Positions 30,423-39,534 of a DNA stretch of 50,831 nt are shown piece by piece. Source of the DNA: a virus; IMG/VR virus record IMGVR_UViG_3300034109_000852, positions 1 to 50,831 of that record; one strand, 5' to 3'. The notes under the pieces were generated by a model. The model was not told the origin of the DNA. It made no database searches and saw nothing but the letters and a program-made list of their open reading frames with translations. Every line of letters starts with the position of its first letter. Position 1 is the stretch's first letter. The translations under genes were made by a program, and so were the position numbers.

Positions 30423-31553
30423 CTACTGAAGCCGAACGCCAAGAATGTCGAAATCGAGTTCGTCGTAGATTACATATCTATAGACGAGAACCGGCGGCGA
30501 CGCCGTTGATAGCCGCGGAGTCCCGTCGTCGTTGAGCGCGATTGGCTGCGCGGACGGAAGCTGCGTGATCCCGCCCTCCACCTCGGCAATTCGCACCATC
30601 GCACGCACCTTGTCGCCAGCATTAATTCCATCTGGAAGCGAGAGCGGGATGGGAATTCTCCCTGCGGCGTGGCGAAGCGGCTGGCCGTACAAGTCTTGGT
30701 CTGCGCGGGCGTTATTTGGGTTGAACGCCCGCACGTTGAAGCCAGACTGAGGCTGCGCCCAGTCCCATCCAATTTCTGCGTTTATCGGGCTTCCGACATA
30801 GTTCGTTCTGTAGAGAAACTCATACGTTGCCATCCACCCGCGAAAAATCTGCCCGTCGAATATCTCGTTATGCGGCTGCGTGTTCATTGCACGAAACATG
30901 ACGCTACGTGGCGGCATCACCATCTGCCCAAGCGTCCATTGCTCCTTATTCACTTTCCCGACGTGCATTGCGTTTGCCGTCGGGTCGGGCCACATGAACT
31001 GCTGGACGTGAATGCTGACTACGGGCTCAAGCTTTGTTACTCCTTCGTAAATATCACCAGCCGGGTTAGTTGGATTTGGGTTAAAACCGAACCCTTGACC
31101 CTCTTTCCTCCAGCTATATACGGGAGCCTCAATCAGCGACGACTGTATGTGCCAATTAGCAGGCCGGACGTCTGGTGCCTGCGTGAGCGCAGTCCCGTCA
31201 ACTGGCCCAGGAAAGCTCTGCTCGATGCCGTTCCCGTCGATCTGCGGAGCCGGTCCAGGGACGTATGGATTGCCGTTGTCGTTCTCTGAGTCTGACGCCA
31301 TTGGCGTCCACGTATACGTGAACGTAGCCAGCCAGACGAGGCGGCCCTCGCCTTCCGGTTCAGCGGTGTATGACACGCACCGCAGAGCCGGATTCTCGGC
31401 GTCTCGTGAGCCGATGCGAACCTTGCACAGGTTCTCGAAGTCGAGGAATTCGCCGGGTGTTTCGCGGACGATGCGAAATGACTTCTGCCGAGTCGGCGTG
31501 ATGCCAGACTTCTCGAACCGCTGGCCGCTCTGTACCTGCGCAACTCTTGCCAC
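30423..31553 (-). CDS. Distal tail/baseplate-like structural protein
   Basis: A 376-residue protein with GTG start 7 nt after GGAGGG. Extended, beta-rich and aromatic-rich (WLATFTYTWTP, GWMATYEFLYRTNY, EIGWDWAQPQ), ending in YVIYDELDFDILGVRL. The gene lies two genes after the tape measure, the position of distal tail or tail-tip proteins. Specific family not recognised. Confidence 0.7.
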   Translation of the reverse strand: MARVAQVQSGQRFEKSGITPTRQKSFRIVRETPGEFLDFENLCKVRIGSRDAENPALRCVSYTAEPEGEGRLVWLATFTYTWTPMASDSENDNGNPYVPGPAPQIDGNGIEQSFPGPVDGTALTQAPDVRPANWHIQSSLIEAPVYSWRKEGQGFGFNPNPTNPAGDIYEGVTKLEPVVSIHVQQFMWPDPTANAMHVGKVNKEQWTLGQMVMPPRSVMFRAMNTQPHNEIFDGQIFRGWMATYEFLYRTNYVGSPINAEIGWDWAQPQSGFNVRAFNPNNARADQDLYGQPLRHAAGRIPIPLSLPDGINAGDKVRAMVRIAEVEGGITQLPSAQPIALNDDGTPRLSTASPPVLVYRYVIYDELDFDILGVRLQ

Positions 31554-31556
31554 TGA

Positions 31557-31925
31557 CTAGCCCTCCGTAATGTCCACGCGAAGCCGTGCGCCGGCGGTCC
31601 CGATCGCCTGGTACTGCTGCCCAGTGGACAACCGGAACAACGCCGGCTCGCCCGCCCTCAGTGTGGCGAGGCTGACGAACGACCCGCCTGCGTCGATGCC
31701 GATCTGGGCTACAGAAGCCGTCGCGGTCGAGAGGTTGCGAAACACGGCAAACCCGACGGATGACAGGTTCGCCGTGGAAAGCGTCGTCGCGTTCGTCGTC
31801 AGGGCGTAAGTCGTCGCGATCATCGAGTCGCTGGTCATGCTCGCCGTGACGCCGCGGGCGTTCACGTCGGATTGCAGGAATCCCTTGTTGACCTTCATTG
31901 AAACCGTACACGTTACGTCTGCCAC
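31557..31925 (-). CDS. Small tail structural protein
   Basis: A 122-residue beta protein with GTG start after AAGGAG. Serine/threonine-rich core (TTYALTTNATTLSTANLSSV) and a jelly-roll-like C-terminus (GEPALFRLSTGQQYQAIG). Directly after the tape measure, so a distal tail or tip component is likely. Confidence 0.7.
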   Translation of the reverse strand: MADVTCTVSMKVNKGFLQSDVNARGVTASMTSDSMIATTYALTTNATTLSTANLSSVGFAVFRNLSTATASVAQIGIDAGGSFVSLATLRAGEPALFRLSTGQQYQAIGTAGARLRVDITEG

Positions 31926-31942
31926 CGCTTGGTACTCCTTAT

Positions 31943-34900
31943 TTATGCGACTGGTGCGCCTGGCTTGTCTGCGATTCTCTTGAGAAGCTGGGTCTGACGC
32001 TGGAGCTCCGCGAGGTTGACGTCGCGGGCAGCATCATCGCCGCGGATCAGGCGGTTGAGCTCTGCCTGCCCCTGGGTCGTCGATGCGTCGGTTGCGCCGA
32101 GGGCGGCCCGCGACGGGCCTTGCAGGACGGCCGTCGTGACCTGATCCATCATGTCGAAGAGCATCGGAGCGGCGGCTCGCATCTGATCCTCTTCAAACCG
32201 CTTCTGCGCCTCGCGGCGGCGGGCTTCGTTCTGCTGAAGCTCGCCCATTGCTGCCTGGTCTGGCAGGCCGTTCTCGGCATCAATGATGTTCTGGGCCATC
32301 TGGTCGAAGTAGGCGTTGATGTCGGCCATGCCTTGTGCCATTTGCTCGGCAGCACGCTCTGCCGGCGTCAGCGACAACTCCTCGCCGCGGCGAGCGGAGC
32401 CTTGCCGCTCGGCGATGCGAGTGCTGTCGTCGCGGGCGGCGATGACGGCGTTGCCCTTGGCCGCTTCTGCCGTCACCTGCTCTTCAAGCCTTCGGCGTTC
32501 CGCAATGAGCTCTGCGTACCGCTCGGCCGTATAGTTGCCGGAGTCGATCTCTTCTTGGATTGCCTCTAGTTCGGCAAAGACGCCAGCAAGCGGCCCTCGC
32601 CCGCCGAGAGCCTGCCTCTCAAGCCGGTCGCGTTCTATGGCTACTGCATCCTCGACCCTCGCATTCGCCTGCCGCTGCTCTTCGAGGTCGCGGTCGGCCT
32701 GCTCGCGACGGGCGCGGTTGCGTGGCGTGTCAAAGCCAAGCTGGGCGCGTCTGGCCGCATCGGCTTCTTGTTGAGCAGAGCTAAGGTTTGCGGCGGCCTC
32801 TTGTGCGGCTGCGTTGAGGGCCTCCGAGAAGCGACGGAGAGCCAGCGTCGCCGCCTCCAGCGCCTGCACCTCTTTGTCGAGCGCCGGCAGCGCCTTCTCG
32901 GCGCGGCGACGAACAAATGGGTTCTCCGCGTCTAGGTCTTGCACAAGTGCGGCGCGGCGGGCTTCAAGCTCCCGAGATCGACGAGCAATAATGCCTTGCG
33001 GAGCCCCAGCCTCTTGTAGGTTTGACCGAGCCCTCTCAAGCCTGTTGCCGAAGAGAGATTGTGGGTCAACGATTGCCGCAGTCTGGACGGCCTGCGCCCT
33101 CCTTCTGAGGTCTTCCGCGCGCCGCCGCTCGCGGGCAATCGAGGCTCTGATCTCCGTTGCTTCTTCAGGAGTTGCCGCGTTGCCAGCGGCCCTTTGCAGG
33201 CGACTGACTTCGCGGGCGCTGGCCCGAGATTCTCGACGAATCTGCCTTGCTTCGACTGAGTCGCCTAAAGAGTTCCGAATGATTCCAGAAGTCTCTTCAA
33301 GCGTGGCTGCGATTGACAGCGAGCCTCGCGTAATCTTCTCCACGACCTTCTGGACGGCCGGAGACAGGCTGGCTTCAATACGGCGGATAGACGTAGTAAC
33401 GTCGTCAATAGCCTGGTCGATTTCATCGGTGCGTGCTCCGCTCCGAACGACTCCAGCCCGCTGCTCTTCGAGGCTTGAAAGCGACCCGCGAAGCTGTGCT
33501 AACTGCTGCCGCCTGTTCTCGACTGCTTCCGCCCCGCGCCTGGCGGCAAGGTCTGCCTGTCGCTGCCGCAGTTCTCGCTCAAGCGTGGCTACATCCTCCC
33601 CCGGCGGTGCCTCGCCGCCGAGGTCGCGTCTCAGCCGAGCCCTGTTGAGCCGCACCTGAGTCTGACGGACCCGCTCTTGCTCTGCCGCTATAAGCTGGTC
33701 ACGGACAGCGTTGGCGTCCGGCGCGGTGACGCCGCGAGCCACGGCTGCCTGCTCTCGCCTACGATTGCGGTCGATTTGGTTCTGGAGTGCAATTCGCCTG
33801 CGGAGGTCGCCCTCGTTTTCAAGCCGCTGCTCAAGGAGAGCTCGCTCGCCGCGGATGCCGGCAACTTCCGGCGATAGTGCAGTTGCGTCCTCGCGGCGGC
33901 GTTCCTCGGCGGCTCTGCGGATTTCTGCGATCCGCTCGTCGCGACTCGCGGCCCTCGCCTCAAATCCAGTGGCGCCTGCGCCTGCGATCTCTCTCGCCAG
34001 ACGCGCATACGCATCAGCAAGAGACTTGACGGCGTTCTCCTGCGAGCGTAGCGCGTCGTTGAGCTCCTTCAGCTTCGCCTTTTGCAGGTCGGTCTGATAC
34101 AGCCACTTGACGATCTGGCCGACCACCTGGGCGCCGATTACAGTGCCGAGCGAAATCCACAGGCCAGTCGTCCCGCCGACGATAAAGCCTAGCTGCGTAA
34201 TGTTGTTGCCGATTGCGCGTAGACGCTGCTGGAAGTCGCCTGTGACGCTAAAGAAGTCGTCGATCGCGAACGCGGCCTGCTGAAGCCCAAGCTGGAGCTT
34301 GTCCACGCCGAACCGAGAGACGTCGCCGCCAGCGAGAGCGCCCCTGGCGCTGGCCGCAAACGCCTTTGCCTGTGCGGCAGTGAAGTTTCCGGTCGCAACG
34401 GCCGCCGCTGCAATCTTATCAATGTACGAATCGAGCTTGCGCTGAACATCTGCCGTTCCAAGCGTTCCGGCCTTTCCTGCCTCTTCGAGAGCCCTGCGAT
34501 AGCTTTCAACCGCAGACGCCACGGGGCCGGATGCTGTCGCGCCTACGGCGAGAAGCTGGGACTGAATTGTGTTGAGTTGAGAAAGATAGCGGTCAGCGGC
34601 GTTGTCCTGAATGAAATCTCCAAAGCTGCCGCTGAACTGAGAGACTGAAACGGCACGCTTTAGGCTTCGCTCAAGCTCTCTCGCCTTCTGCGAGGCATTG
34701 TCAATCTCCTCTGCCGTAGCACTCGGTCCTAGCGCTGCGAGGCGCACGAACTCCTGCTCGACTGCCTTGATCGCCGGAATTAGATCGGTCCTCAGCGACA
34801 GCGGCAGCGAAGAAATCTGTGTCTTCAGTGAAAGAACAGAGTTGCCCAGCAGGTCGATCTGACGAGACGAGTCGTTGATGTCTGTCCCAAGAAAGCTCCT

Positions 34901-36133
34901 GGCCGCTCCGGCTGCGCGGTCTGCCAAAAAACCAGGCGGAAGATCGGTGCTATCGGATGGCAGTGGGCCGAACGGGCCTGTCGGGTTGCCTTGAATCGGC
35001 CGAAACTGAGCGTCAGCAAGGTCGCGCGCGGCGTCTGCTGCCTCTCTGATTCGAGGGGCTAGCCTGTCAAGAACAGCCGTAAGCTGATCGGCGTTGCTTG
35101 TTCCGGCGTCCACGCCGTTCGCCACATTGGCCGCGATGTTGGCGAGTCCACGAAGGCCGGCCTGGGCGGCCTCTGGCAGTTTTCGATACTCTGCGTCAAG
35201 CACCCTGGCGCGAGCGATAGCCCTCTCTTCCTCTGTGCCGGCCTGCGACCCAAAGAGCCCAACCCCTCTTCTCTCTCTTGGCTGCGCAACTACAGAAAGA
35301 GCGCGAGACGCCTGCTTGGAAAGGGCAATCTCGTTGGCGAGCTCGTCGTTGACCTGGCGAATTGCGACGACTTGCTTGTTGTACGCCGCCTCGGCCGCGG
35401 CCGCGTCACCGCTTCGTGTGAGTCGAATGTTTTCGAGAACCGCAAGGAGCCGCTCTGCCTCTTCGGTTGCCTGTCGCTGGCGCCCGACGATGGAGGCGAT
35501 GCCGCTGCCTTGAATCTGCTCCGGCGAAAGCTCCGCGGCCCCCCGCTGGAGTTCCGCTGCTCTTGTGGCCTGCTGAACAAGGGCTGGCTGCTGAAATCGA
35601 AGCTCGCCTCCAGTTGCAAGCCCGCTGACAAGCGACTGGGCCTGCGTCATTCGCTGTATCGCCTGCGTCGTCCGATCGACAACGCTCTCCACCTGCCTAA
35701 AAGATCGCTCCGAGACGCTGCCTTGCTGCTGGAGTGTGTTTGACAGATTGACGACAGCAGTCTGCGCCCTATTGAGTGCAGGCAGGAACGCGCCCTGCAC
35801 CTCTGCCGACAGCTTTGAGAATGACCCGGCAGCCTTCTCAAGCGGCTTGTTTACCTGCTCTGCAACGCTGACGAGTTGGCGTAGCTGCGCGACCTGGCTG
35901 TCGGTGCGGATGTTGAACTGGAGCGCAGACGCGAACTTCCGCTCAAGATTCTGAAGCGGCGTAAACAGGCCGTTCAGTGCTTCGCTGCCTGACTTCTCAA
36001 GTCGCTTTAGCGAGGCATTCAGGCTGACAGCGAAGCCGTTAACGTCGCCAACCGCGCCGGACAGCTTCCTCGACAAGTCCGACGTATTCGCCGTGACGAT
36101 CGCAGAGATTTTGCCGATGTAGCCGTTTGCCAT
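31943..36133 (-). CDS. Tape measure protein
   Basis: A 1396-residue protein, the largest in the window. Long alpha-helical, glutamate/arginine/alanine-rich coiled coils run through most of it (RARVLDAEYRKLPEAAQAGL; EAAERRRQEL-like stretches), with a hydrophobic segment near residue 650-680 (ITQLGFIVGGTTGLWISLG). It should set tail length, roughly 200 nm at 1.5 A per residue, and enter the host envelope on ejection. No lysozyme or peptidase insert was recognised. It directly follows the chaperone frame, the classic siphovirus order. Confidence 0.9.
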   Translation of the reverse strand: MANGYIGKISAIVTANTSDLSRKLSGAVGDVNGFAVSLNASLKRLEKSGSEALNGLFTPLQNLERKFASALQFNIRTDSQVAQLRQLVSVAEQVNKPLEKAAGSFSKLSAEVQGAFLPALNRAQTAVVNLSNTLQQQGSVSERSFRQVESVVDRTTQAIQRMTQAQSLVSGLATGGELRFQQPALVQQATRAAELQRGAAELSPEQIQGSGIASIVGRQRQATEEAERLLAVLENIRLTRSGDAAAAEAAYNKQVVAIRQVNDELANEIALSKQASRALSVVAQPRERRGVGLFGSQAGTEEERAIARARVLDAEYRKLPEAAQAGLRGLANIAANVANGVDAGTSNADQLTAVLDRLAPRIREAADAARDLADAQFRPIQGNPTGPFGPLPSDSTDLPPGFLADRAAGAARSFLGTDINDSSRQIDLLGNSVLSLKTQISSLPLSLRTDLIPAIKAVEQEFVRLAALGPSATAEEIDNASQKARELERSLKRAVSVSQFSGSFGDFIQDNAADRYLSQLNTIQSQLLAVGATASGPVASAVESYRRALEEAGKAGTLGTADVQRKLDSYIDKIAAAAVATGNFTAAQAKAFAASARGALAGGDVSRFGVDKLQLGLQQAAFAIDDFFSVTGDFQQRLRAIGNNITQLGFIVGGTTGLWISLGTVIGAQVVGQIVKWLYQTDLQKAKLKELNDALRSQENAVKSLADAYARLAREIAGAGATGFEARAASRDERIAEIRRAAEERRREDATALSPEVAGIRGERALLEQRLENEGDLRRRIALQNQIDRNRRREQAAVARGVTAPDANAVRDQLIAAEQERVRQTQVRLNRARLRRDLGGEAPPGEDVATLERELRQRQADLAARRGAEAVENRRQQLAQLRGSLSSLEEQRAGVVRSGARTDEIDQAIDDVTTSIRRIEASLSPAVQKVVEKITRGSLSIAATLEETSGIIRNSLGDSVEARQIRRESRASAREVSRLQRAAGNAATPEEATEIRASIARERRRAEDLRRRAQAVQTAAIVDPQSLFGNRLERARSNLQEAGAPQGIIARRSRELEARRAALVQDLDAENPFVRRRAEKALPALDKEVQALEAATLALRRFSEALNAAAQEAAANLSSAQQEADAARRAQLGFDTPRNRARREQADRDLEEQRQANARVEDAVAIERDRLERQALGGRGPLAGVFAELEAIQEEIDSGNYTAERYAELIAERRRLEEQVTAEAAKGNAVIAARDDSTRIAERQGSARRGEELSLTPAERAAEQMAQGMADINAYFDQMAQNIIDAENGLPDQAAMGELQQNEARRREAQKRFEEDQMRAAAPMLFDMMDQVTTAVLQGPSRAALGATDASTTQGQAELNRLIRGDDAARDVNLAELQRQTQLLKRIADKPGAPVA

Positions 36134-36140
36134 CCTTGGC

Positions 36141-36443
36141 TCACTGTTGGAGTTTCATCAACTCTGCGAACATCTGTTCCTGCGACTGTGTCGGCTTCTT
36201 GCTGGCGGGGATGAACACCTCTTCCTCCGGCACTCGCTTGTAGTTCCCACTGGCTGCCATGATGACGCGGCAAATCCGCGCCGTCTGACGCCAAGGGTTC
36301 TCTAGCGGATACCGACGGTCGAACTCGGCCCATGTGGCGAGCTCGCGACTGTCAACCTCCATCAGCAACCTTCGCACCGACATCCCTAAAGCAAGGGCGA
36401 GCCGGTACTGAAACAACTTCTCGGGGCGAAGGTCTAGGCTTCC
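36141..36443 (-). CDS. Tail assembly chaperone extension (frameshift product, DUF4035-like)
   Basis: A 100-residue frame, open from the slip site, with no ATG start in its first part (a TTG at 36416 is the only candidate). The sequence PEKLFQYRLALALGMSVRRL and SRELATWAEFDRRYPL matches the DUF4035/gpT-like domain attached to lambda-style chaperones. It lies in the -1 frame of the preceding chaperone, so it is most likely made as a C-terminal extension by programmed -1 frameshifting at GGGGG (36442-36446). The fusion would bind the tape measure during tail assembly. Confidence 0.75.
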   Translation of the reverse strand, partial: GSLDLRPEKLFQYRLALALGMSVRRLLMEVDSRELATWAEFDRRYPLENPWRQTARICRVIMAASGNYKRVPEEEVFIPASKKPTQSQEQMFAELMKLQQ

Positions 36444-36772
36444 CCCAACTTCTCAACCGCCTCCGGCGTGAACGCATTCAGGCTCCACGCCTTGTCGAAG
36501 AGCCGGTTGATGACCGTGCTCGACTTCTTGCCGAGCTCCTCGATGTCGGCGTCCTCGAACAGCCGCGCACCGCTCTCATCACACAGCGTCTTGACGAGGA
36601 ACCGCAACCTGAAGTTCTTCATCTTCTGGTCGGCGTAAGACTCCTCGAACGCCTCCCGCTCCAGCCCGCTGATCGTCCGCAGGCACACCGTGGCGTTGTT
36701 CCACTCGGGAACCACCACCGCCTCGGTCTTCGTGTCATTGATGGACAAAATGTCCTTCTTGCTCAGAGCCAC
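36434..36772 (-). CDS. Tail assembly chaperone (gpG-like)
   Basis: A 112-residue protein with GTG 36772 after GGAG. MALSKKDILSINDTKTEAVV, then VCLRTISGLEREAFEESY and a C-terminal helix matches the tail assembly chaperone pattern found between the tube and tape measure genes. It ends EKLGEA at TAG 36434. A G-run just before the stop lets a fraction of ribosomes shift -1 into the following frame. Confidence 0.8.
   Translation of the reverse strand: MALSKKDILSINDTKTEAVVVPEWNNATVCLRTISGLEREAFEESYADQKMKNFRLRFLVKTLCDESGARLFEDADIEELGKKSSTVINRLFDKAWSLNAFTPEAVEKLGEA
36442..36446 (-). other. Probable -1 frameshift slip site
   Basis: On the minus strand the chaperone reads AAG TTG GGG GAA GCC TAG. A -1 slip on the five G residues gives GGG GGA AGC CTA GAC and opens the DUF4035-like frame without a stop. 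Position, order and size match the lambda G/GT arrangement. Confidence 0.7.
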
Positions 36773-36800
36773 AAATAGCACTCCAAAGGGGGAAGAAAAC

Positions 36801-37193
36801 CTAACTAGCCGTGTACGTGGTCACGCGGAACGAAGCGTTGCCACGCACGATGTCGCTAACGCCGGCGCCTACAGAGCCACCGACTGCGATTGCATTCAAA
36901 GACACGCTGTATCCAGGCGAGTTGAAAAGCAGCGTGCCGCGCTTGCCTATGATTGGTCGAAGCGTCTTCGTGGCGGTGCCGCAGACAAACTCAATCTCGA
37001 CCGCGCCGTGGTCCGTCCAGTCGCCAGGCACGAGGTGCAGGACGGCGGTCGCGGTGTGGTTGACCGGAGTCAGATCGACAACCTCGGCCTGCGGCTCAGT
37101 GACGGACAACTGCGTCACGAGAAACGTGACCGCGTTGCCGCCACTGGCCGGCGTGAAAGTACAGGTTGCCCCTTGAGCTACAAACCCAGCCAC
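36801..37193 (-). CDS. Major tail tube-like protein A
   Basis: A 130-residue beta protein beginning MAGFVAQGATCTFTPASGG and carrying HTATAVLHLVPGDWTDHGAV and a final VRGNASFRVTTYTAS strand. Placed immediately before the chaperone, it is probably the tail tube subunit or a tube paralogue. It is similar in layout to the next upstream gene, pointing to duplication. Confidence 0.75.
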   Translation of the reverse strand: MAGFVAQGATCTFTPASGGNAVTFLVTQLSVTEPQAEVVDLTPVNHTATAVLHLVPGDWTDHGAVEIEFVCGTATKTLRPIIGKRGTLLFNSPGYSVSLNAIAVGGSVGAGVSDIVRGNASFRVTTYTAS

Positions 37194-37199
37194 GTCGCG

Positions 37200-37535
37200 T
37201 TACGCGACTCGGAAGGTCGCGCTCCCAGAGATGAGGGCACCGACAGAACCGCCGATCGAGGCGTTCGCGAGCGTCCCGTTGCCACTGAAGCTGATCGGGC
37301 CGGCGATACTGAGCGTGCCGGACGTGCCAGCGGTGAGGATGACGTTCGAGATGTAGTCGATCGTGACCTCGCGGTCGGTCGCAAAGCCGCCGACGTACTC
37401 CCGGCGGCCGTTCGGGGCGATGCCGAGGTGCGAGCCGTCGATGAGGTCTTGCGTGTCATTGACCTGTACGGAGGTGACGGTGAGCGTCGAGCCAGCGAAG
37501 GTAAAAGTCAGTCCCTGGGACGAAATGCCAGCCAT
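37200..37535 (-). CDS. Major tail tube-like protein B (paralogue)
   Basis: A 111-residue protein with the same start pattern (MAGISSQGLTFTFAGSTLTV) and end (GSVGALISGSATFRVA) as the neighbouring tube-like protein. GGAGG precedes the ATG. Either gene could be the major tail protein; the pair may give a two-subunit tube or one decoration protein. Which dominates cannot be told from sequence. Confidence 0.7.
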   Translation of the reverse strand: MAGISSQGLTFTFAGSTLTVTSVQVNDTQDLIDGSHLGIAPNGRREYVGGFATDREVTIDYISNVILTAGTSGTLSIAGPISFSGNGTLANASIGGSVGALISGSATFRVA

Positions 37536-37574
37536 GTAACACGCCTCCTTGCGTGAAGTCTAATCGCGTAGGTT

Positions 37575-38000
37575 TTACTGCGTGGACTCTTGCCACCGAA
37601 TCTGAAACAGTTGCCTGACCTCGTAGGCCGGAGGAAGCTGGGCTCCCACGGCCGTCGGGTCGAGGTAGTCGTCCGTCTCGGACACCAGCCTCATATCTTC
37701 GATTGTAACCCCGGCGAGCGTGCCGGTGGCTCCATCCAGCGCAAGCCGGACCTCGTCGCCAAGACGCCTCGCGGCGTCGTGTGACAATGCCCACGAAGCA
37801 ATCTGAAGGCTTACCAGAGGCAGGAACATCGGCCCAGAAAGGTGCGACTCCCGCGTGATGTTCTGCCGTTTGTAAACGATGAACGGGAAGCCGGCGCCGT
37901 TCGGGACGGCTATCGGAAAGACGTTCATTCCGACGTACTGGGCGACGCCTGGAGAGCCGACGAGTTTGTGGTAGACGTAATCTTCTGGCTTGACCAGCAT
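37575..38000 (-). CDS. Tail terminator/completion protein (DUF3168-like)
   Basis: A 141-residue protein with VFPIAVPNGAGFPFIVYKRQ, then VSLQIASWALSHDAARRLGD and a C-terminal YEVRQLFQIRWQ. This matches the DUF3168/gpU-like tail completion pattern. It lies after the HK97 gp10-like gene and before the tube genes, as expected. Confidence 0.8.
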   Translation of the reverse strand: MLVKPEDYVYHKLVGSPGVAQYVGMNVFPIAVPNGAGFPFIVYKRQNITRESHLSGPMFLPLVSLQIASWALSHDAARRLGDEVRLALDGATGTLAGVTIEDMRLVSETDDYLDPTAVGAQLPPAYEVRQLFQIRWQESTQ

Positions 38001-38003
38001 GGC

Positions 38004-38771
38004 CTACCTCGTGAGCTTGTTGATCTGGACGTTGATGGCGGCCTTGAGGGCATTCAGGGCGGCCGGAGACGCCTGTTGAATCGCCTTCTCCATCGCGTGG
38101 CTCGGCTTCATGGCGCCATATGTGTCTCCGGAGGCGAGGTAATACGGCCGCGTGCCGCCCCTGCCGTCCGGCACAAACGCACCCTTGCCGCTCTTGCGCT
38201 GGGCGACGTTCTTGCTGCCCATCAAGAAGTAGTAGCCGCGGCCCATCTTCTCGAATTTCTCGTTGTCGAACGCGAGGCCACCTCGCTCGTTCGCCACGCG
38301 GTTCATCTTGCCGTTGATCGACTGATGGACGTTGACATAAGTGCGTCGGTTCTGCGAACCAGGCTTTCGCCGGCCGGTTCCGAACTCAAAAAGCCAGGCG
38401 TGATTTCCCGCACCTTTCTTGAGCACGTCCCACTCGTCGGTGTTCACGACGTGGATCGGGCCGGCGACGGCGATGCCGACGCCTTCGTACTTCTTCTTGC
38501 CGGCCTGCACGCGCACGCTACGCTTCAGGTTGCCGGTGACGTCGCTGATGTTCGACTTGTAGGCGGCCATGACCGGCGCAGCGGCCTGCTTGGCCGCGTC
38601 CGTCAGGGGCTTCGTCGCGTCGCGGCCCATCGCGGTCGCAGCCCGAAGCAGCGATCTGGCGAGGTCGCGGACGCCGGACGTCTGGACAGTGACGAACCCG
38701 CCGGCCCGCTGAGAGCCTGTCTGTCCGCCACCAACGTCGCGAGGCAGCGTGCCTGGGATATTGACGGCCAT
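38004..38771 (-). CDS. HK97 gp10-like head-tail joining protein
   Basis: A 255-residue protein. GVRDLARSLLRAATAMGRDA followed by LTDAAKQAAAPVMAAYKSNI and LKRSVRV is the helical HK97 gp10-type entry. The HAWLFEFGTGRRKPG segment is the conserved FEFGT motif. It is longer than the usual 120-150 residues owing to an internal insertion rich in lysine and glycine. It acts at the head-tail junction. Confidence 0.88.
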   Translation of the reverse strand: MAVNIPGTLPRDVGGGQTGSQRAGGFVTVQTSGVRDLARSLLRAATAMGRDATKPLTDAAKQAAAPVMAAYKSNISDVTGNLKRSVRVQAGKKKYEGVGIAVAGPIHVVNTDEWDVLKKGAGNHAWLFEFGTGRRKPGSQNRRTYVNVHQSINGKMNRVANERGGLAFDNEKFEKMGRGYYFLMGSKNVAQRKSGKGAFVPDGRGGTRPYYLASGDTYGAMKPSHAMEKAIQQASPAALNALKAAINVQINKLTR

Positions 38772-38772
38772 G

Positions 38773-39090
38773 CTACGTCACCTCCCGCGCCAGAATCTCA
38801 AGGTACTCCCGACCGCTGCGGTCCACGACGCTTGCGATCTCCATCGTTCGGCCTCGCCAGAGAACGCGGTGCAGGTGCGTCACGTCCGATCGGAAGCGAA
38901 TGCGGATGCGGTGGGTCGCGATCACGTTCGCCTGCTGGGCTTGCAGGATGTCTCGGCTCGACAGGCCGCCGACTTCAGCCCACACGGTGGCGACAGTGGT
39001 ATCCCAGTTCAGCGTTGCCTCGCCGGACAGACCGCGCTGCTCGGCTGGAGCCTTGATGGTGATTCGCTCAGAGAGCTTCCCAATAATCAC
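38773..39090 (-). CDS. Head-tail adaptor (SPP1 gp16-like)
   Basis: A 105-residue protein with GTG 39090 in a GTGA overlap. GKLSERITIKAP, WAEVGGLSSRDILQAQQ, then HRIRIRFRSDV and GRTMEIASVVD follow the phage head-tail joining family order. It closes the portal connector and contacts the tail. Confidence 0.85.
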   Translation of the reverse strand: MIIGKLSERITIKAPAEQRGLSGEATLNWDTTVATVWAEVGGLSSRDILQAQQANVIATHRIRIRFRSDVTHLHRVLWRGRTMEIASVVDRSGREYLEILAREVT

Positions 39091-39533
39091 GCTACGGAGC
39101 CCTCGCCGATGAGAACGACGTCGTAGGTGCCGCCGACCGTGCCGGTCACGGTCACACCGCCGGCAGCAAGGCCGGCGGCCGACGGGTCGCAGTGAACAGC
39201 GGCAGCGCCGGCGGCGACGGACGTGATAGGCAGCCCGCCCACCGTGATTGCCGAAGCGCCTTTGTTTCTGATGTAGGCGACCTTGACCGCGGTGATCGTT
39301 ACCGTCGCCGGCGAGCCGTCTCGTGTGTCGGCGAGGGAGGCGAGATTGAGTGTTTCGGATGCGCCTGACAGCGTGCGGGTAGCGCTCCACACAACCTGTG
39401 CCTGATTTGCGCCTGTGCCGTCGGCGATTGACGCGGCGTATGAGACGGGAGTCGCACGCAGCGACCGCGACAGGTCGCCGCTCGACGATTCGTGAGCCAG
39501 GATCGACAGCGTCAGTTGTGCATTCAGCGGCAT
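39087..39533 (-). CDS. Virion-type beta protein
   Basis: A 148-residue serine/threonine/alanine-rich protein (LTLSILAHESSSGDLSRSLR) with a C-terminal GGLPITSVAAGAAAVHCDPS and a VVLIGEGS end. It resembles the next upstream virion protein in composition and the neck/decorations class. Function not established. Confidence 0.7.
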   Translation of the reverse strand: MPLNAQLTLSILAHESSSGDLSRSLRATPVSYAASIADGTGANQAQVVWSATRTLSGASETLNLASLADTRDGSPATVTITAVKVAYIRNKGASAITVGGLPITSVAAGAAAVHCDPSAAGLAAGGVTVTGTVGGTYDVVLIGEGSVA

Positions 39534-39534
39534 T

